This document shows positions 17,252-25,927 of a DNA stretch of 64,000 nucleotides, in pieces (the stretch's first letter is position 1; each line of letters begins with the position of its first letter). The notes below the pieces were generated by a model. That model saw only the letters and a program-made list of their open reading frames with translations. It did not search any database and had not been told where the DNA came from. Both the position numbers and the translations under genes were made by a program. This stretch comes from Solirubrobacterales bacterium (GTDB taxonomy: Bacteria; Actinomycetota; Thermoleophilia; Solirubrobacterales; 70-9): NCBI GenBank assembly GCA_023958085.1, contig JAMLGI010000007.1, forward strand, positions 62,001 to 126,000. Direction: 5' to 3'.

Positions 17252-20200
17252 ATGAACAACAGATCAATCAAGGGAAGTTCTCGCCGTCTGCGGGCCTTCC
17301 TGGCAGCGCTGTTCCTGGCGCTCCTGGTGTCTTTCGGGGCGGCTCCGGCCTCCTCACTGGCCGCCGACGAGACTCCGCCGACGCTCTCCCCGCTGGCCCA
17401 GCCGGCTGACTTCACCAAGGCGGTCAACAACACGGTCATCTTCCAGGCCGATGAGCAGGTCACCGGCTTCGAGTGCCGCACCGTGGACAACACCGGCTCG
17501 GATACGAACGGTTTCGCGACCGGTTCCGATCCCGCTGCCGGGTTCACCCCGTGTAACCCCGGCCAGTTCCTCCCCACCCAGGGCTGGAACACGATCAACG
17601 GCCAGACCGACGGTCGCAAGGGCCTCCAGGTCCGGGGGACCGACCTGGCCGGCAACACCCAGGAGACCGATGACGAGGTCCTGAACAACGGCGGCCTGAC
17701 CGTCTACTGGACGGTGGACAACACCGCGCCGACCGCCTCCTTCCAGGCCGGCACCGTTCAGCAGGGCAGCAACACCACCTCGACTGACGCGACGATCAAC
17801 GTGTCCGCGGCCGACACCCCGATCGATTTCGGGGTTGCCGCCAACGGGATCGCCGCTCAGGACCCGGCTTACGAGTGCAGCCTCGACAACGCTCCCTTCG
17901 CGGCCTGCGCCCCGCCGATCAGCCTGACCGGGCTCACCGCCGGTGCGAAGAGCTTCCGGGTGAGGGTGACCGACGAGGCCACCAACGTCTCCTCGATCAT
18001 CGAGCGCACCTGGACCGTGGTCGACACCGGCAACGCCTCGGTGACCCTGGACACCCAGCCCGCCGCGGTGATCGGCAGCCGTGACGCGGCCTACACCTTC
18101 AGCCCCGACAACGGCACCGCCGAGTGCCGGATCGACGCCACCGAGGCCCAGAACGCGGCTGACACCGGCTGGAGCGCCTGTTCCAGCCCGCACACCTTCA
18201 CCGGGCTCGCCGAGGGCAACCACCAGGCCGAGATCCGCGAGAACCCGAGCGCGATCCCGGCGGTGGACAACTTCGCCGTCTACGCGGATCTGCCCAGCGT
18301 GACCATCGACCAACGTCCCGGCCTCCTCCGGCCGGACGGGAAGCGGTACACCGGGCTGACCGAGGACTCCGACCAGATCCTGTTCTCCTCGGCGGACAAT
18401 CCGCCCTACGCGCCCGGTGCGACTACCTTCGAGTGCCGGTACTACCGGGTCGGAGACCTGGCCGGACCGTGGGAAGCCTGCAGCTCCCCTTACGCCGCGA
18501 CCTGGGACAAGCACGACGACCTCGCCGAAATGAAGTTCGAGGTACGGCCGACTTCGTCCACCGGGAATCTCGGCTCGGCCCAGAACACCGCCTGGACGAT
18601 CATGGGCTCCCAGCCGGTCGCATCCTTCGGGGTCAACGGCAACGACGTGATCGCCTGCGGCAACGGTGCCGAAAACGGACCCGGTCCGTCCGGCTGTGAC
18701 GACACCGCAGACAGCACCCAGCCGTGGACCCGGACCCGGGTCGAGCTGCCGCAGTTCAAGGCAACCTCCTCGCGGCCGATCGACGGGCTGGTCGGATTCG
18801 CCTGCCAGCTCAACGACGGCACCGTCCACAACCCCTGCACCGAGCGAACCACTGGCCTTCCGGCCGGCGGAAGCCCGCTCACCGTGGTCGCTGGTGGCAC
18901 CCGGGGGGACAACGACAACCTCGGTGACGAGATCAACCGGAACGCTGCGAACACGTTCAAGGTCTGGGTGATCGACCCGGCCGGCAACATGTCCGATCCG
19001 GTCAGCTACACCTTCACCCACGACACGGTCCAGCCGACCTTCGCGATCACCTCGGCGACTCCGGCCCGGACCAACCTCGGTACCAACGGCGATCCGCTGG
19101 TCGTCGATCTCGAGTCCGACGGGCCGCTCGACGCGATCGGCGCCCGCTGCATGCTGATCCCGGGTGGTGACGCCAGCACCGACGCGACCAGCCCCGGAGA
19201 CTCCGGCACCGATCCGGCGAGCTCAACCTGGCCCGCCTGCACCAGTCAGGGTGACGCCACCCACGCCCAGTGGGTCGGCGACAGTCTCGTCGAGGGCACC
19301 TACGCCCTCGACATCCGCGGCTACGACGAGGTCTGGAACGTTGCCTCCGGCACCGACGCCCTGACTCGTCCATCGGTCACCGACAACGATCCGAACGGGC
19401 GCCGGTACGTGTTCACGGTTGACCGCACCGCGCCGACCGTGTCCATCGATTCCGGTCCGGCCGAGGCCTCGACCGTTCCGGCAACCTCCGGAACGTTCGG
19501 GTTCACCCCGAGCGAGCCGGGCGCCCAGATCGACAAGACCGAGTGTCGCCTCGATCCGGCCGATCCGAATGATCACTCGGGTGGCTGGAGCGACTGCGAC
19601 GACGGCAGCTTCGACTTCTCCGGGCTCACCGACGGTGCCCACGTATTCCAGGTACGGTCACTGGACACCGCCGGCAACCAGGGCCTGCCGGAGACGCGCA
19701 ACTGGACGGTGGATTCAACCCTCCCGTCTGCGGATGTGACGATTGATCCGTCCGCCGCGCTGACCAAGCAGACCGCGGCCGAGCTGACCTTCACGCTCGA
19801 CCCGAACGGATCCACCGCGGTCTGCCGGATCTCGCAGTCACCGGCCGGCTGGACCGACCCGCACAGCAAGATCACCGGGATCGCCTACGACATCAACACG
19901 CCCGAACCGATCACCGACTGGGTGGCCTGCAGCAGCCCGGTCGACCTGAGCGGACTGGCTGACGGAGGCTACACGGTCGATGTCAAGCCGATCAACTACC
20001 TCGACACCCCGGGGCCCGTGGTCAGCAAGAGCTGGACCGTGGACACGGTCAAGCCGGTGGCGACGATCACCGACAAGCCGGCTGTCAACACCAGGCAGAC
20101 CAGCGCCGAACTGAAGTTCACCGCGGACAAGGCCGGCAGCACCTTCGAGTGCGAGTTTGACGGCGGTCCCGCCCAGGCCTGCACCAGCCCGCAGAACTTC

Positions 20201-21178
20201 AGCGGGTTGAGCGACGGCAGCCACACGTTCACCGTCACTCCGACCGACCCGATCGGGAACGTCGGCGATCCGGTGTCACACACCTGGAACGTGGACACCG
20301 TGCTGCCGAACACGTCGATCGATTCCGGCCCGACCGGAACCGTGAACGTGCCGACCGCGACCCTCGAGTTCAGCGCAGACAAGGCCGGGTCGACCTTCGA
20401 GTGCAAGCTCGGCAACGGTTCCTGGGGCGCCTGCTCCAGCCCGAAGGCGTACACCGGTCTGACCGACGGCGACAAGACCTTCGCGGTAAAGGCCACCGAC
20501 CCGGTCGGCAACACCGGCCCGATCACGATCCAGACCTGGACCGTGGACCTGCCGAAGTGCGCTCCCGGCCAGACCGGCACCCCGCCGGACTGTCAGGATC
20601 CGGTCTGCCCGCCCGGCAAGGTTGGCACTCCGCCGAACTGTCAGGATCCGGTCTGTCCGCCCGACAAGGTCGGCACTCCGCCGAACTGTCAGGATCCGGT
20701 CTGCCCGCCTGACAAGGTCGGCACCTACCCGGACTGCTACCCGCCCTGCCCGAGCGGAACGATCGGTACCCCGCCGCTCTGCCACGAGCCGCCGCCGGCC
20801 GTCTGCCCGAGCGGCCAGATCGGCACCCCGCCGAACTGTGTGACGCCGAAGGCGATCTTTGCCAAGCCGAAGGTGAAGGCTCCGAAACGGGTCAAGGCCG
20901 GCAAGAAGTTCAAGGCAAGGGTGAGTGTGAAGAACATCGGCAACGCCAGCGCCACCGGGATCAAGGTGTGCGTCAAGGCACCCAAACGCCTGGTTACCGG
21001 TAAGTGCGGAAAGATCACCAAGGTGGACGCCGGGCGCACCGGGACCGTGGTGCTTCAGCTCAGGGGCACGAGGGTCAAGCTCTTCAAGAAGAACGAGCAA
21101 GCCACCTACACGATCACCGTCAGCGCCGCCGGCGTGAAGAAGAAGACGTACGTCGGTCACGTCACCCTGCTGAAGTAG
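17252..21178 (+). CDS. Secreted Ig-like repeat protein with Cys-rich linker
   Basis: About 1,308 residues. ATG 17252 follows AGGGAGGAACAGG; ATG 17162 is an in-frame alternative with its own GGGAGA. The signal peptide is FLALLVSFGAAPASSLA. Around ten divergent Ig-like modules follow, several with inserts of 20-40 residues. At residues ~1103-1197 there are six repeats of the type CPPGKVGTPPNCQDPV. The C-terminal ~110 residues look like a CARDB/DUF11-type beta domain (VKNIGNASATGIKVCVKAP). It is the last gene of the surface-protein block and is followed by two strong terminators. Confidence 0.75.
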   Translation: MNNRSIKGSSRRLRAFLAALFLALLVSFGAAPASSLAADETPPTLSPLAQPADFTKAVNNTVIFQADEQVTGFECRTVDNTGSDTNGFATGSDPAAGFTPCNPGQFLPTQGWNTINGQTDGRKGLQVRGTDLAGNTQETDDEVLNNGGLTVYWTVDNTAPTASFQAGTVQQGSNTTSTDATINVSAADTPIDFGVAANGIAAQDPAYECSLDNAPFAACAPPISLTGLTAGAKSFRVRVTDEATNVSSIIERTWTVVDTGNASVTLDTQPAAVIGSRDAAYTFSPDNGTAECRIDATEAQNAADTGWSACSSPHTFTGLAEGNHQAEIRENPSAIPAVDNFAVYADLPSVTIDQRPGLLRPDGKRYTGLTEDSDQILFSSADNPPYAPGATTFECRYYRVGDLAGPWEACSSPYAATWDKHDDLAEMKFEVRPTSSTGNLGSAQNTAWTIMGSQPVASFGVNGNDVIACGNGAENGPGPSGCDDTADSTQPWTRTRVELPQFKATSSRPIDGLVGFACQLNDGTVHNPCTERTTGLPAGGSPLTVVAGGTRGDNDNLGDEINRNAANTFKVWVIDPAGNMSDPVSYTFTHDTVQPTFAITSATPARTNLGTNGDPLVVDLESDGPLDAIGARCMLIPGGDASTDATSPGDSGTDPASSTWPACTSQGDATHAQWVGDSLVEGTYALDIRGYDEVWNVASGTDALTRPSVTDNDPNGRRYVFTVDRTAPTVSIDSGPAEASTVPATSGTFGFTPSEPGAQIDKTECRLDPADPNDHSGGWSDCDDGSFDFSGLTDGAHVFQVRSLDTAGNQGLPETRNWTVDSTLPSADVTIDPSAALTKQTAAELTFTLDPNGSTAVCRISQSPAGWTDPHSKITGIAYDINTPEPITDWVACSSPVDLSGLADGGYTVDVKPINYLDTPGPVVSKSWTVDTVKPVATITDKPAVNTRQTSAELKFTADKAGSTFECEFDGGPAQACTSPQNFSGLSDGSHTFTVTPTDPIGNVGDPVSHTWNVDTVLPNTSIDSGPTGTVNVPTATLEFSADKAGSTFECKLGNGSWGACSSPKAYTGLTDGDKTFAVKATDPVGNTGPITIQTWTVDLPKCAPGQTGTPPDCQDPVCPPGKVGTPPNCQDPVCPPDKVGTPPNCQDPVCPPDKVGTYPDCYPPCPSGTIGTPPLCHEPPPAVCPSGQIGTPPNCVTPKAIFAKPKVKAPKRVKAGKKFKARVSVKNIGNASATGIKVCVKAPKRLVTGKCGKITKVDAGRTGTVVLQLRGTRVKLFKKNEQATYTITVSAAGVKKKTYVGHVTLLK
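20558..20839 (+). repeat. 48-nt tandem repeat coding for Cys-Pro modules
   Basis: The block TGTCAGGATCCGGTCTG recurs at 20591, 20639 and 20687, exactly 48 bases apart, with weaker copies on both sides. Each unit encodes 16 residues of the form CPPxKVGTPPNCQDPV. There are no spacers, so this is not a CRISPR array. Confidence 0.85.
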
Positions 21179-21188
21179 CAAGACGCAA

Positions 21189-21217
21189 CCCCGGAACCCT
21201 GCCGGCGGGGTTCCGGG
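21189..21217 (+). terminator. Intrinsic terminator 1 after the surface-protein genes
   Basis: The stem CCCCGGAACCC/GGGGTTCCGGG has a short loop. The U-tract is poor, as is common in actinobacteria. Confidence 0.7.
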
Positions 21218-21218
21218 A

Positions 21219-21257
21219 CGAAACGCCCGTTGGGAATGCCGCCCGACGGGCGTTTCG
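21219..21257 (+). terminator. Intrinsic terminator 2 after the surface-protein genes
   Basis: CGAAACGCCCGT pairs with ACGGGCGTTTCG (12 bp) directly behind terminator 1. The pair would insulate the ribosomal operon from the surface-protein genes. Confidence 0.75.
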
Positions 21258-21429
21258 ATTGCAGGGTGACCCGGCCCTGAGCGCCCCGGTGAAGGGCCGG
21301 GGGAGGCGCATAGCAGCCGGACCGGACACCAGCCACCGCCTGAAGCGGCGAACCGGTATTCTTCACCGGTGCCTCGTGCCCCGGCCGAGGTTTTATTTTG
21401 TCAAGGCACTGCCTGAGTAGCGAGGAAAT

Positions 21430-21594
21430 ATGGCACGCGGAGATGTCCGCATCGCGGTGACGCTTGCTTGCGAAAGCTGCAAGCGCCGCAATTACCAAAC
21501 CAATAAGTCCAAGCGGAACACGCCGGACCGGATCGAAATCCGCAAGTACTGCCGCTGGTGCGGCAGCCACCAGCCCCACAAGGAAACTCGCTAG
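21430..21594 (+). CDS. rpmG: Ribosomal protein bL33
   Basis: A 54-residue protein beginning [20 protein letters not shown]. It keeps both zinc-binding CxxC pairs (CESC, CRWC), so it is the zinc form of bL33, part of the large subunit near the E site. GAGGAAAT precedes ATG 21430. Its TAG stop overlaps the GTG of secE. The order rpmG-secE-nusG-rplK-rplA is the conserved bacterial arrangement. Confidence 0.95.
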   Translation: MARGDVRIAVTLACESCKRRNYQTNKSKRNTPDRIEIRKYCRWCGSHQPHKETR

Positions 21595-22106
21595 TGGCGA
21601 AATCCCGGGCACAACGGAAGGCCGAGAAGCGCGCGCGCGAGGCCGAGGAGCGGGCCAGAACCGAATCCGGTGAAGGCCGCGCCCAGCACGACACCCAGGT
21701 GGGCAAGTCGGGCGAGGTAGCCGAGGTTGAAGCGGTCGAGGCCGGCATAGCTGCCGGTGCCCGGGAGCAGGATCTGGAAACCCCCGACGCCCCGCGTCAA
21801 GGGCCTGAATCGAAGGCCAGCCGCCGGGAGAAGCGTCAGGAAGAGAAGCGCAAGAAGAGCGAACAGAAACGCCACGAGGAGCAGCAGCTGGCCAAGCGCC
21901 AGAAGCAGGCCCAGGTCGATCGGCCGCGGAGCGGCGTGGTCGCCTTTCTGTCTTCCTGTGCGGCCGAACTCCGGCGGGTGCAGTGGCCCGACCGCGACAC
22001 CCTGATTCAGGCCTCGGCGGTCACCCTCGTTTTCTGCTTCGTCTTCGCGCTCTACCTGGGGCTGCTGGACCTCCTCTTCAACTGGCTCGTACAGAGGATC
22101 ATCTGA
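21594..22106 (+). CDS. secE: Preprotein translocase subunit SecE
   Basis: 170 residues. The C-terminal ~60 residues are the conserved SecE part: an amphipathic stretch (FLSSCAAELRRVQWPDRDTL) followed by one membrane helix. SecE clamps SecY in the Sec channel; secY itself is at 56012. The first ~100 residues are an unusually long, highly charged extension rich in Lys, Arg, Glu and Gln, probably coiled and cytosolic. The GTG start overlaps the rpmG stop (TAGTG), which favours coupling. Confidence 0.92.
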   Translation: MAKSRAQRKAEKRAREAEERARTESGEGRAQHDTQVGKSGEVAEVEAVEAGIAAGAREQDLETPDAPRQGPESKASRREKRQEEKRKKSEQKRHEEQQLAKRQKQAQVDRPRSGVVAFLSSCAAELRRVQWPDRDTLIQASAVTLVFCFVFALYLGLLDLLFNWLVQRII

Positions 22107-22108
22107 GC

Positions 22109-22630
22109 ATGTATCGCTGGTACGTCGTAAACACATACTCCGGCCACGAGAACAAGGTCAAACAGAAGCTCGAACACCGAATCGAGAACATGGGCCAGGG
22201 CCACCGGGTCCGCAAGGTCGTGGTTCCGACCGAGATGGTCTCCGAGATCAAGGACGGCCAGAAGATCCAGGTCGAGAAGCGGACCATGCCCGGCTACGTG
22301 CTGATCCAGATGGACCTCACCGACAACGCCTGGACCCTGGTCAAGGGGACTCCCGGCGTGACCGGGTTCGTCGGGCCGCGTGACAAACCGGTCCCGCTCA
22401 CCAAGGTCGAGGTCGATCGTCTGCTCCACCGTGAGACGGCGGAACGTCCCCGCACCCAGGTCCAGTTCGAGATCGGTGAGACGGTCAAGATCATCAGCGG
22501 CCCACTCTCCGATTTCTCCGGTGAGATCGCCGAGATCAACGAGGATCAGAACAAGCTGAAGGTCCTGGTCTCGATCTTCGGACGGGAGACCCCGTCCGAA
22601 GTCGGATACGAACAGGTCAAGAAGCTCTAA
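22109..22630 (+). CDS. nusG: Transcription termination/antitermination factor NusG
   Basis: 173 residues. It has the NGN domain (YRWYVVNTYSGHENKV at the start, MPGYVLIQM in the middle) and a C-terminal KOW domain (FEIGETVKIISGPLSDFSG). It binds RNA polymerase near the clamp and couples it to Rho or to ribosomal protein uS10. ATG 22109 comes two bases after the secE stop. It is slightly shorter than many actinobacterial NusG proteins, which carry an acidic N-terminal extension. Confidence 0.95.
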   Translation: MYRWYVVNTYSGHENKVKQKLEHRIENMGQGHRVRKVVVPTEMVSEIKDGQKIQVEKRTMPGYVLIQMDLTDNAWTLVKGTPGVTGFVGPRDKPVPLTKVEVDRLLHRETAERPRTQVQFEIGETVKIISGPLSDFSGEIAEINEDQNKLKVLVSIFGRETPSEVGYEQVKKL

Positions 22631-22660
22631 CCCACCAACTTTCCAAGGTACGCAAGGCTC

Positions 22661-23083
22661 ATGGCAAAAAAGGTAATGACACTCATCAAGCTCCAGATTC
22701 CGGCAGGTGCCGCGAATCCGGCGCCCCCGGTGGGTCCCGCGCTCGGTCAGCACGGGGTCAACATCATGGATTTCTGCAAGGCGTTCAACGCCCAGACCCA
22801 GCAGGACTCCGGCACCATCATCCCGGTCGAGATCACGGTCTACGAGGACCGGAGTTTCGACTTCATCACCAAGACACCCCCGGCGGCCGTCCTGATCAAG
22901 GAGGCCTGCGGGATCAAGAAGGGCTCCGGTGAGCCCCACGTAAACAAGGTGGCGACGATTACCGAGGCCCAGGTCCGGGCCATTGCCGAGCGCAAGATGC
23001 CGGACCTCAACGCCAACGATCTCGATGCCGCCTCGAAGATCATCGCCGGAACCGCCCGTTCGATGGGCGTGGAGGTCAAGTAG
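22661..23083 (+). CDS. rplK: Ribosomal protein uL11
   Basis: 140 residues, the usual length. N-terminal domain [21 protein letters not shown]-terminal rRNA-binding domain with [12 protein letters not shown] and [11 protein letters not shown]. It forms the GTPase-associated centre with the L10-L12 stalk encoded downstream. It is followed two bases later by rplA. Confidence 0.96.
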   Translation: MAKKVMTLIKLQIPAGAANPAPPVGPALGQHGVNIMDFCKAFNAQTQQDSGTIIPVEITVYEDRSFDFITKTPPAAVLIKEACGIKKGSGEPHVNKVATITEAQVRAIAERKMPDLNANDLDAASKIIAGTARSMGVEVK

Positions 23084-23085
23084 CC

Positions 23086-23850
23086 ATGGCATCCGGAAAG
23101 CGTTTCCGCCAGCAGGCCCAGAAGGTTCAGCGGGACCACATCTACCCGCCTGCGGAGGCGATCAACCTGATCAAGCAGACCGCATCCGCCGGCTTCGACG
23201 AAACGGTCGAGGTTCACATCCGGCTAGGGGTCAACGTGAGGCATGCCGAGGAGCAGCTCCGCGGTACCCTCGCCCTGCCCCACGGGCTCGGCAAGGACGT
23301 TCGGGTCGCGGTCTTCGCCCAGGGTGACAAGGCCCGGGACGCCGAGGCCGCCGGTGCCGACATCGTCGGCAGCGAAGATCTCGCCAAGGAGATCGAGGAG
23401 GGACGTGACGACTTCGATCTGGTCATCGCCACCCCGGACATGATGCCCGTGGTCGGTCGTCTCGGGCGTGTCCTCGGACCGTCCGGCAAGATGCCGAACC
23501 CCAAGGTCGGCACCGTGACCGAAGACGTCGAGAAAGCGGTCGGCGAGTCCAAGGCCGGTAAGGTTGAGTATCGGACCGACCGGCAGGCGATCGTCCACCT
23601 GGCGATCGGCAAGGCCTCGTTCGAGCCGGACGCGCTGCTCGGCAACTACGCCGCGGTGATGGAAGAGATCACCCGGGCTAAGCCGGCCTCGGCCAAGGGC
23701 CGTTACATCATCTCGATCTCGGTCTCCACGACCATGGGCCCCGGGATTCCGGTTGATCCCTCGATGGCGACCGAGAAGGACATCCTCCCGGACGCCGATG
23801 GTTCCGGACCGGCGGTCGAAGCCGCCGACGCCGAGCCGGCCGCTGCCTGA
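23086..23850 (+). CDS. rplA: Ribosomal protein uL1
   Basis: 254 residues. Typical uL1 motifs are seen: GADIVGSEDL, MPVVGRLGRVLGPSGKMPNP, GTVTEDV and KGRYIISISVSTTMGPG. It forms the mobile L1 stalk at the E site. In other bacteria uL1 represses its own operon by binding mRNA. A short acidic, alanine-rich tail extends the C-terminus. Confidence 0.96.
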   Translation: MASGKRFRQQAQKVQRDHIYPPAEAINLIKQTASAGFDETVEVHIRLGVNVRHAEEQLRGTLALPHGLGKDVRVAVFAQGDKARDAEAAGADIVGSEDLAKEIEEGRDDFDLVIATPDMMPVVGRLGRVLGPSGKMPNPKVGTVTEDVEKAVGESKAGKVEYRTDRQAIVHLAIGKASFEPDALLGNYAAVMEEITRAKPASAKGRYIISISVSTTMGPGIPVDPSMATEKDILPDADGSGPAVEAADAEPAAA

Positions 23851-23854
23851 TTCG

Positions 23855-24289
23855 ATGGCGGGCAGGTCACGGACCCTGCTTTCGCTGGCCGCGATCGCCG
23901 CCCTTTCGGTGGTCGGAACGGTCGGCTGCGGGGGCACCTCGGACCCGGCCTCCGGGGAAGATGCCGCCACCCGCAAGGCGGATGATGCTGCGGTCCGTGA
24001 GCTGGCCACCCGGCTGAAGCTCTACACGTTGAAACAGGACCCGAAGGGCATCTGCAGACTGTTTGAACCCGCCCGGATGCGTGCCTGGCTCGGGAAGGAC
24101 TGCGTCAGGATCTTCAAGCGGAGCCTGAAGCAGGTTCCGACGGCCCGGCAGATGCAGGTCAAGGCGGTGACAACCGATGGCGACCGGGGTGCGATCAGCT
24201 TCGCCTACGGCGAGATCGGGGTCACCCGAATCCAGGGCGAGTGGTATCTGGCAACTCCCGATACTGCCGCCCCGGACTCCGAGAGCTAG
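23855..24289 (+). CDS. Putative lipoprotein of unknown function
   Basis: 144 residues from ATG 23855, four bases after rplA. The N-terminus looks like a lipoprotein signal (SLAAIAALSVVGTVGCGG) with a weak lipobox and a candidate lipidated cysteine at residue 25. The rest (~110 residues) has two more cysteines and resembles small NTF2-like lipoproteins: an early helix VRELATRLKLYTLKQ, then later strands GAISFAYGEIG and IQGEWYL. It is not part of the standard ribosomal operon and was probably inserted between rplA and rplJ. Confidence 0.65.
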   Translation: MAGRSRTLLSLAAIAALSVVGTVGCGGTSDPASGEDAATRKADDAAVRELATRLKLYTLKQDPKGICRLFEPARMRAWLGKDCVRIFKRSLKQVPTARQMQVKAVTTDGDRGAISFAYGEIGVTRIQGEWYLATPDTAAPDSES

Positions 24290-24362
24290 CCGGGCCGGCA
24301 CCGGGGAGGATGCGCAGCGGCCGGTGGGCCGGGGCGAGGAGCCGGTGCCTCGCCGGTTCCGC

Positions 24363-24368
24363 TAGAGT
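24363..24368 (+). promoter_or_regulatory. -10 box of the rplJL promoter
   Basis: TAGAGT lies just before the structured L10 leader. The -35 region is not convincing. Confidence 0.4.
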
Positions 24369-24374
24369 TCCGCT

Positions 24375-24474
24375 TCTGCCACAGACCGCTGGTCGGGCGA
24401 TAGTCCGTAATCCCAGCGCAGGTGAAGCCCGAGAGCCAGTTCTCCCGTGCCCGCCTGCGAGCGGGTTTTCTTTT
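24375..24474 (+). promoter_or_regulatory. L10 leader (autoregulatory mRNA structure) with attenuator
   Basis: The stretch has the look of the ribosomal L10 leader: GACCGCTGGTC near its start, CCCAGCGCAGGTGAAGCC in the middle (able to pair with the first part), then a hairpin CCCGC/GCGGG at 24450-24465 followed by TTTTCTTTT. The L10-L12 complex binds such a leader to limit rplJL expression. The terminal hairpin plus U-tract suggests control by premature termination and not only by translation block. Confidence 0.65.
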
Positions 24475-24532
24475 GCCCGACGGTCCGGCAGGTTGCGTCA
24501 GACAGATCAAGTCAGACAGAGAACAGGCAGAT

Positions 24533-25291
24533 ATGAACCGTGAAGAAAAAGTCGCGCTGGTTGATGAGATCAGCGCCGAGATCGCCTCATCCGATGCGAT
24601 CTTCGCCGTCGACTACCGGGGCATCTCGGTACCGCAGGCGGCCGAGTTGCGGGGCAAGCTGCGCGAAGCCGATTCCTCCTTCAAGGTGGTCAAGAACCGG
24701 CTGACCAAACTGGCTGCCGAGAAGGCCGGGGTTGACGGTCTGGGGGATCTCCTCCAGGGTCCGACCGCCCTGACCTTCGTCCGGGGCGACACCGCCCAGG
24801 CGGCCAAGGCGATCACCAGCTTCAACAAGGAGCATGAAGTCCTCACCTACAAGGGAGGCTTCATGGGGGAGACGGTCCTCGATCAGGAGCGTTTCACCGC
24901 GATTTCGAAGCTGCCCTCGCGCGATGTCCTCAACGGTCAGCTGGCGGGTGTTGTCGCCAGCCCGCTGGTGACCCTGACCAGGGGCCTCGGATCGATGGTC
25001 TCCGGGCTGGCGATTCAGCTCCAGCAGATCGCCGAGCAGGGTCTGGTCGGGCAGGACGCCCCGGCGGCCGAACCGGAAGCCGAGGCGAAGGCCGAGCCCG
25101 AAGCCGAAGCGAAGGCTGAGTCCGAAGCCGAAGCCGGGGAGTCCGAGGCGCCCGCCGAGGAATCACCGGCCGAGGCAGAGGCTGAAGCCGAGGCCGACGC
25201 CGGAGCGGATGCCCCGGCAGAGGAAGCCGAGCCCGCCGCGGACCCCGCGGAAACCGACGAATCTCCGGCCGAAGAGGCCGACGGGGAGTGA
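24533..25291 (+). CDS. rplJ: Ribosomal protein uL10 with acidic tail
   Basis: 252 residues, against about 165-180 in most bacteria. The core (residues 1-175) is typical: IFAVDYRGISVPQAAELR, VVKNRLTKLA and GPTALTFV, with a helix that binds L12 dimers. Residues ~177-252 are an extension made almost only of Ala, Glu, Pro and Asp. ATG 24533 is chosen because the leader and core start there. It forms the base of the L12 stalk. Expression is likely controlled by the upstream leader. Confidence 0.95.
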   Translation: MNREEKVALVDEISAEIASSDAIFAVDYRGISVPQAAELRGKLREADSSFKVVKNRLTKLAAEKAGVDGLGDLLQGPTALTFVRGDTAQAAKAITSFNKEHEVLTYKGGFMGETVLDQERFTAISKLPSRDVLNGQLAGVVASPLVTLTRGLGSMVSGLAIQLQQIAEQGLVGQDAPAAEPEAEAKAEPEAEAKAESEAEAGESEAPAEESPAEAEAEAEADAGADAPAEEAEPAADPAETDESPAEEADGE

Positions 25292-25343
25292 CCTGACGGT
25301 CACCGCCCGGATCACTTAAAGCAGAAACGAACAGGAGCAAGAA

Positions 25344-25730
25344 ATGGCAACCAGCACCGAAGAGTGGATTGAGGAACTGAAGGGCATCACCGTGCTCGAA
25401 CTCTCCGAGCGGATCAAGGCGCTCGAGGAGGAGTTCGGCGTTTCGGCGACCGCCGTCGCAGCCGCCGCCCCGGCCGCAGCGGGCGGCGACGCCGGCGGCG
25501 ACGCCGGCGCCGAGGAGAGCTCGACCGTGGACGTGGTCCTGACCTCGCCGGGCGAGAAGAAGGTCCCGGTCATCAAGGTCGTCCGTGCCGCCACCGGCCT
25601 CGGCCTCAAGGAGGCCAAGGCTCTGGTCGACGAGGCCCCCAAGGCCGTCAAGGAAGGTCTGGAGAAGGACGAGGCCGAGAAGCTCAAGGCCGAGCTCGAA
25701 GAGGCCGGCGCCAGCGTCGAACTCAAGTAG
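25344..25730 (+). CDS. rplL: Ribosomal protein bL12
   Basis: 128 residues. N-terminal dimerisation domain ([19 protein letters not shown]), an Ala/Gly hinge, and a C-terminal factor-binding domain ([20 protein letters not shown]). The multi-copy stalk protein recruits EF-G, EF-Tu and IF2. It is followed by two hairpins that probably reduce read-through towards the inserted cassette and rpoB. Confidence 0.96.
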   Translation: MATSTEEWIEELKGITVLELSERIKALEEEFGVSATAVAAAAPAAAGGDAGGDAGAEESSTVDVVLTSPGEKKVPVIKVVRAATGLGLKEAKALVDEAPKAVKEGLEKDEAEKLKAELEEAGASVELK

Positions 25731-25742
25731 TCCCCGTCTCAA

Positions 25743-25770
25743 CCGGACAGCCCGCAGGCGGGCTGTCCGG
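25743..25770 (+). terminator. Hairpin after rplL
   Basis: CCGGACAGCCCG pairs with CGGGCTGTCCGG (12 bp) around a four-base loop. Confidence 0.6.
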
Positions 25771-25799
25771 CCGGCCGCGGCAACCGCCAGCGACCCCCG

Positions 25800-25824
25800 A
25801 AAGGGCGCCCCAGAGGCGCCCTTT
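25800..25824 (+). terminator. Second hairpin after rplL
   Basis: AAAGGGCGCC pairs with GGCGCCCTTT, a symmetric stem that could end transcription from either side. Confidence 0.6.
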
Positions 25825-25841
25825 CCCGCAAAAAAAGCCCG

Positions 25842-25888
25842 CCGAGGTGTCGATTATCCGGTATAGTGCCGGTTCTCCTACACCTCGG
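25842..25888 (+). repeat. 47-nt palindromic repeat, copy A
   Basis: Outer arms CCGAGGTGT/ACACCTCGG (extendable to 11 bp) enclose an inner CCGG-TATAGTG-CCGG. It differs from copy B (26943-26989) at three of 47 positions. Read in one frame it encodes RRGVDYPV followed by a stop. Confidence 0.85.
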
Positions 25889-25927
25889 CGAACTGAGTGG
25901 GCCCCTTGGGGGCGTCCGCCTTTCGTC

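Noticed and set aside
20558-20839. CRISPR array
   Set aside because: The 48-nt repeats are directly adjacent without spacers and are translated as a regular protein repeat.
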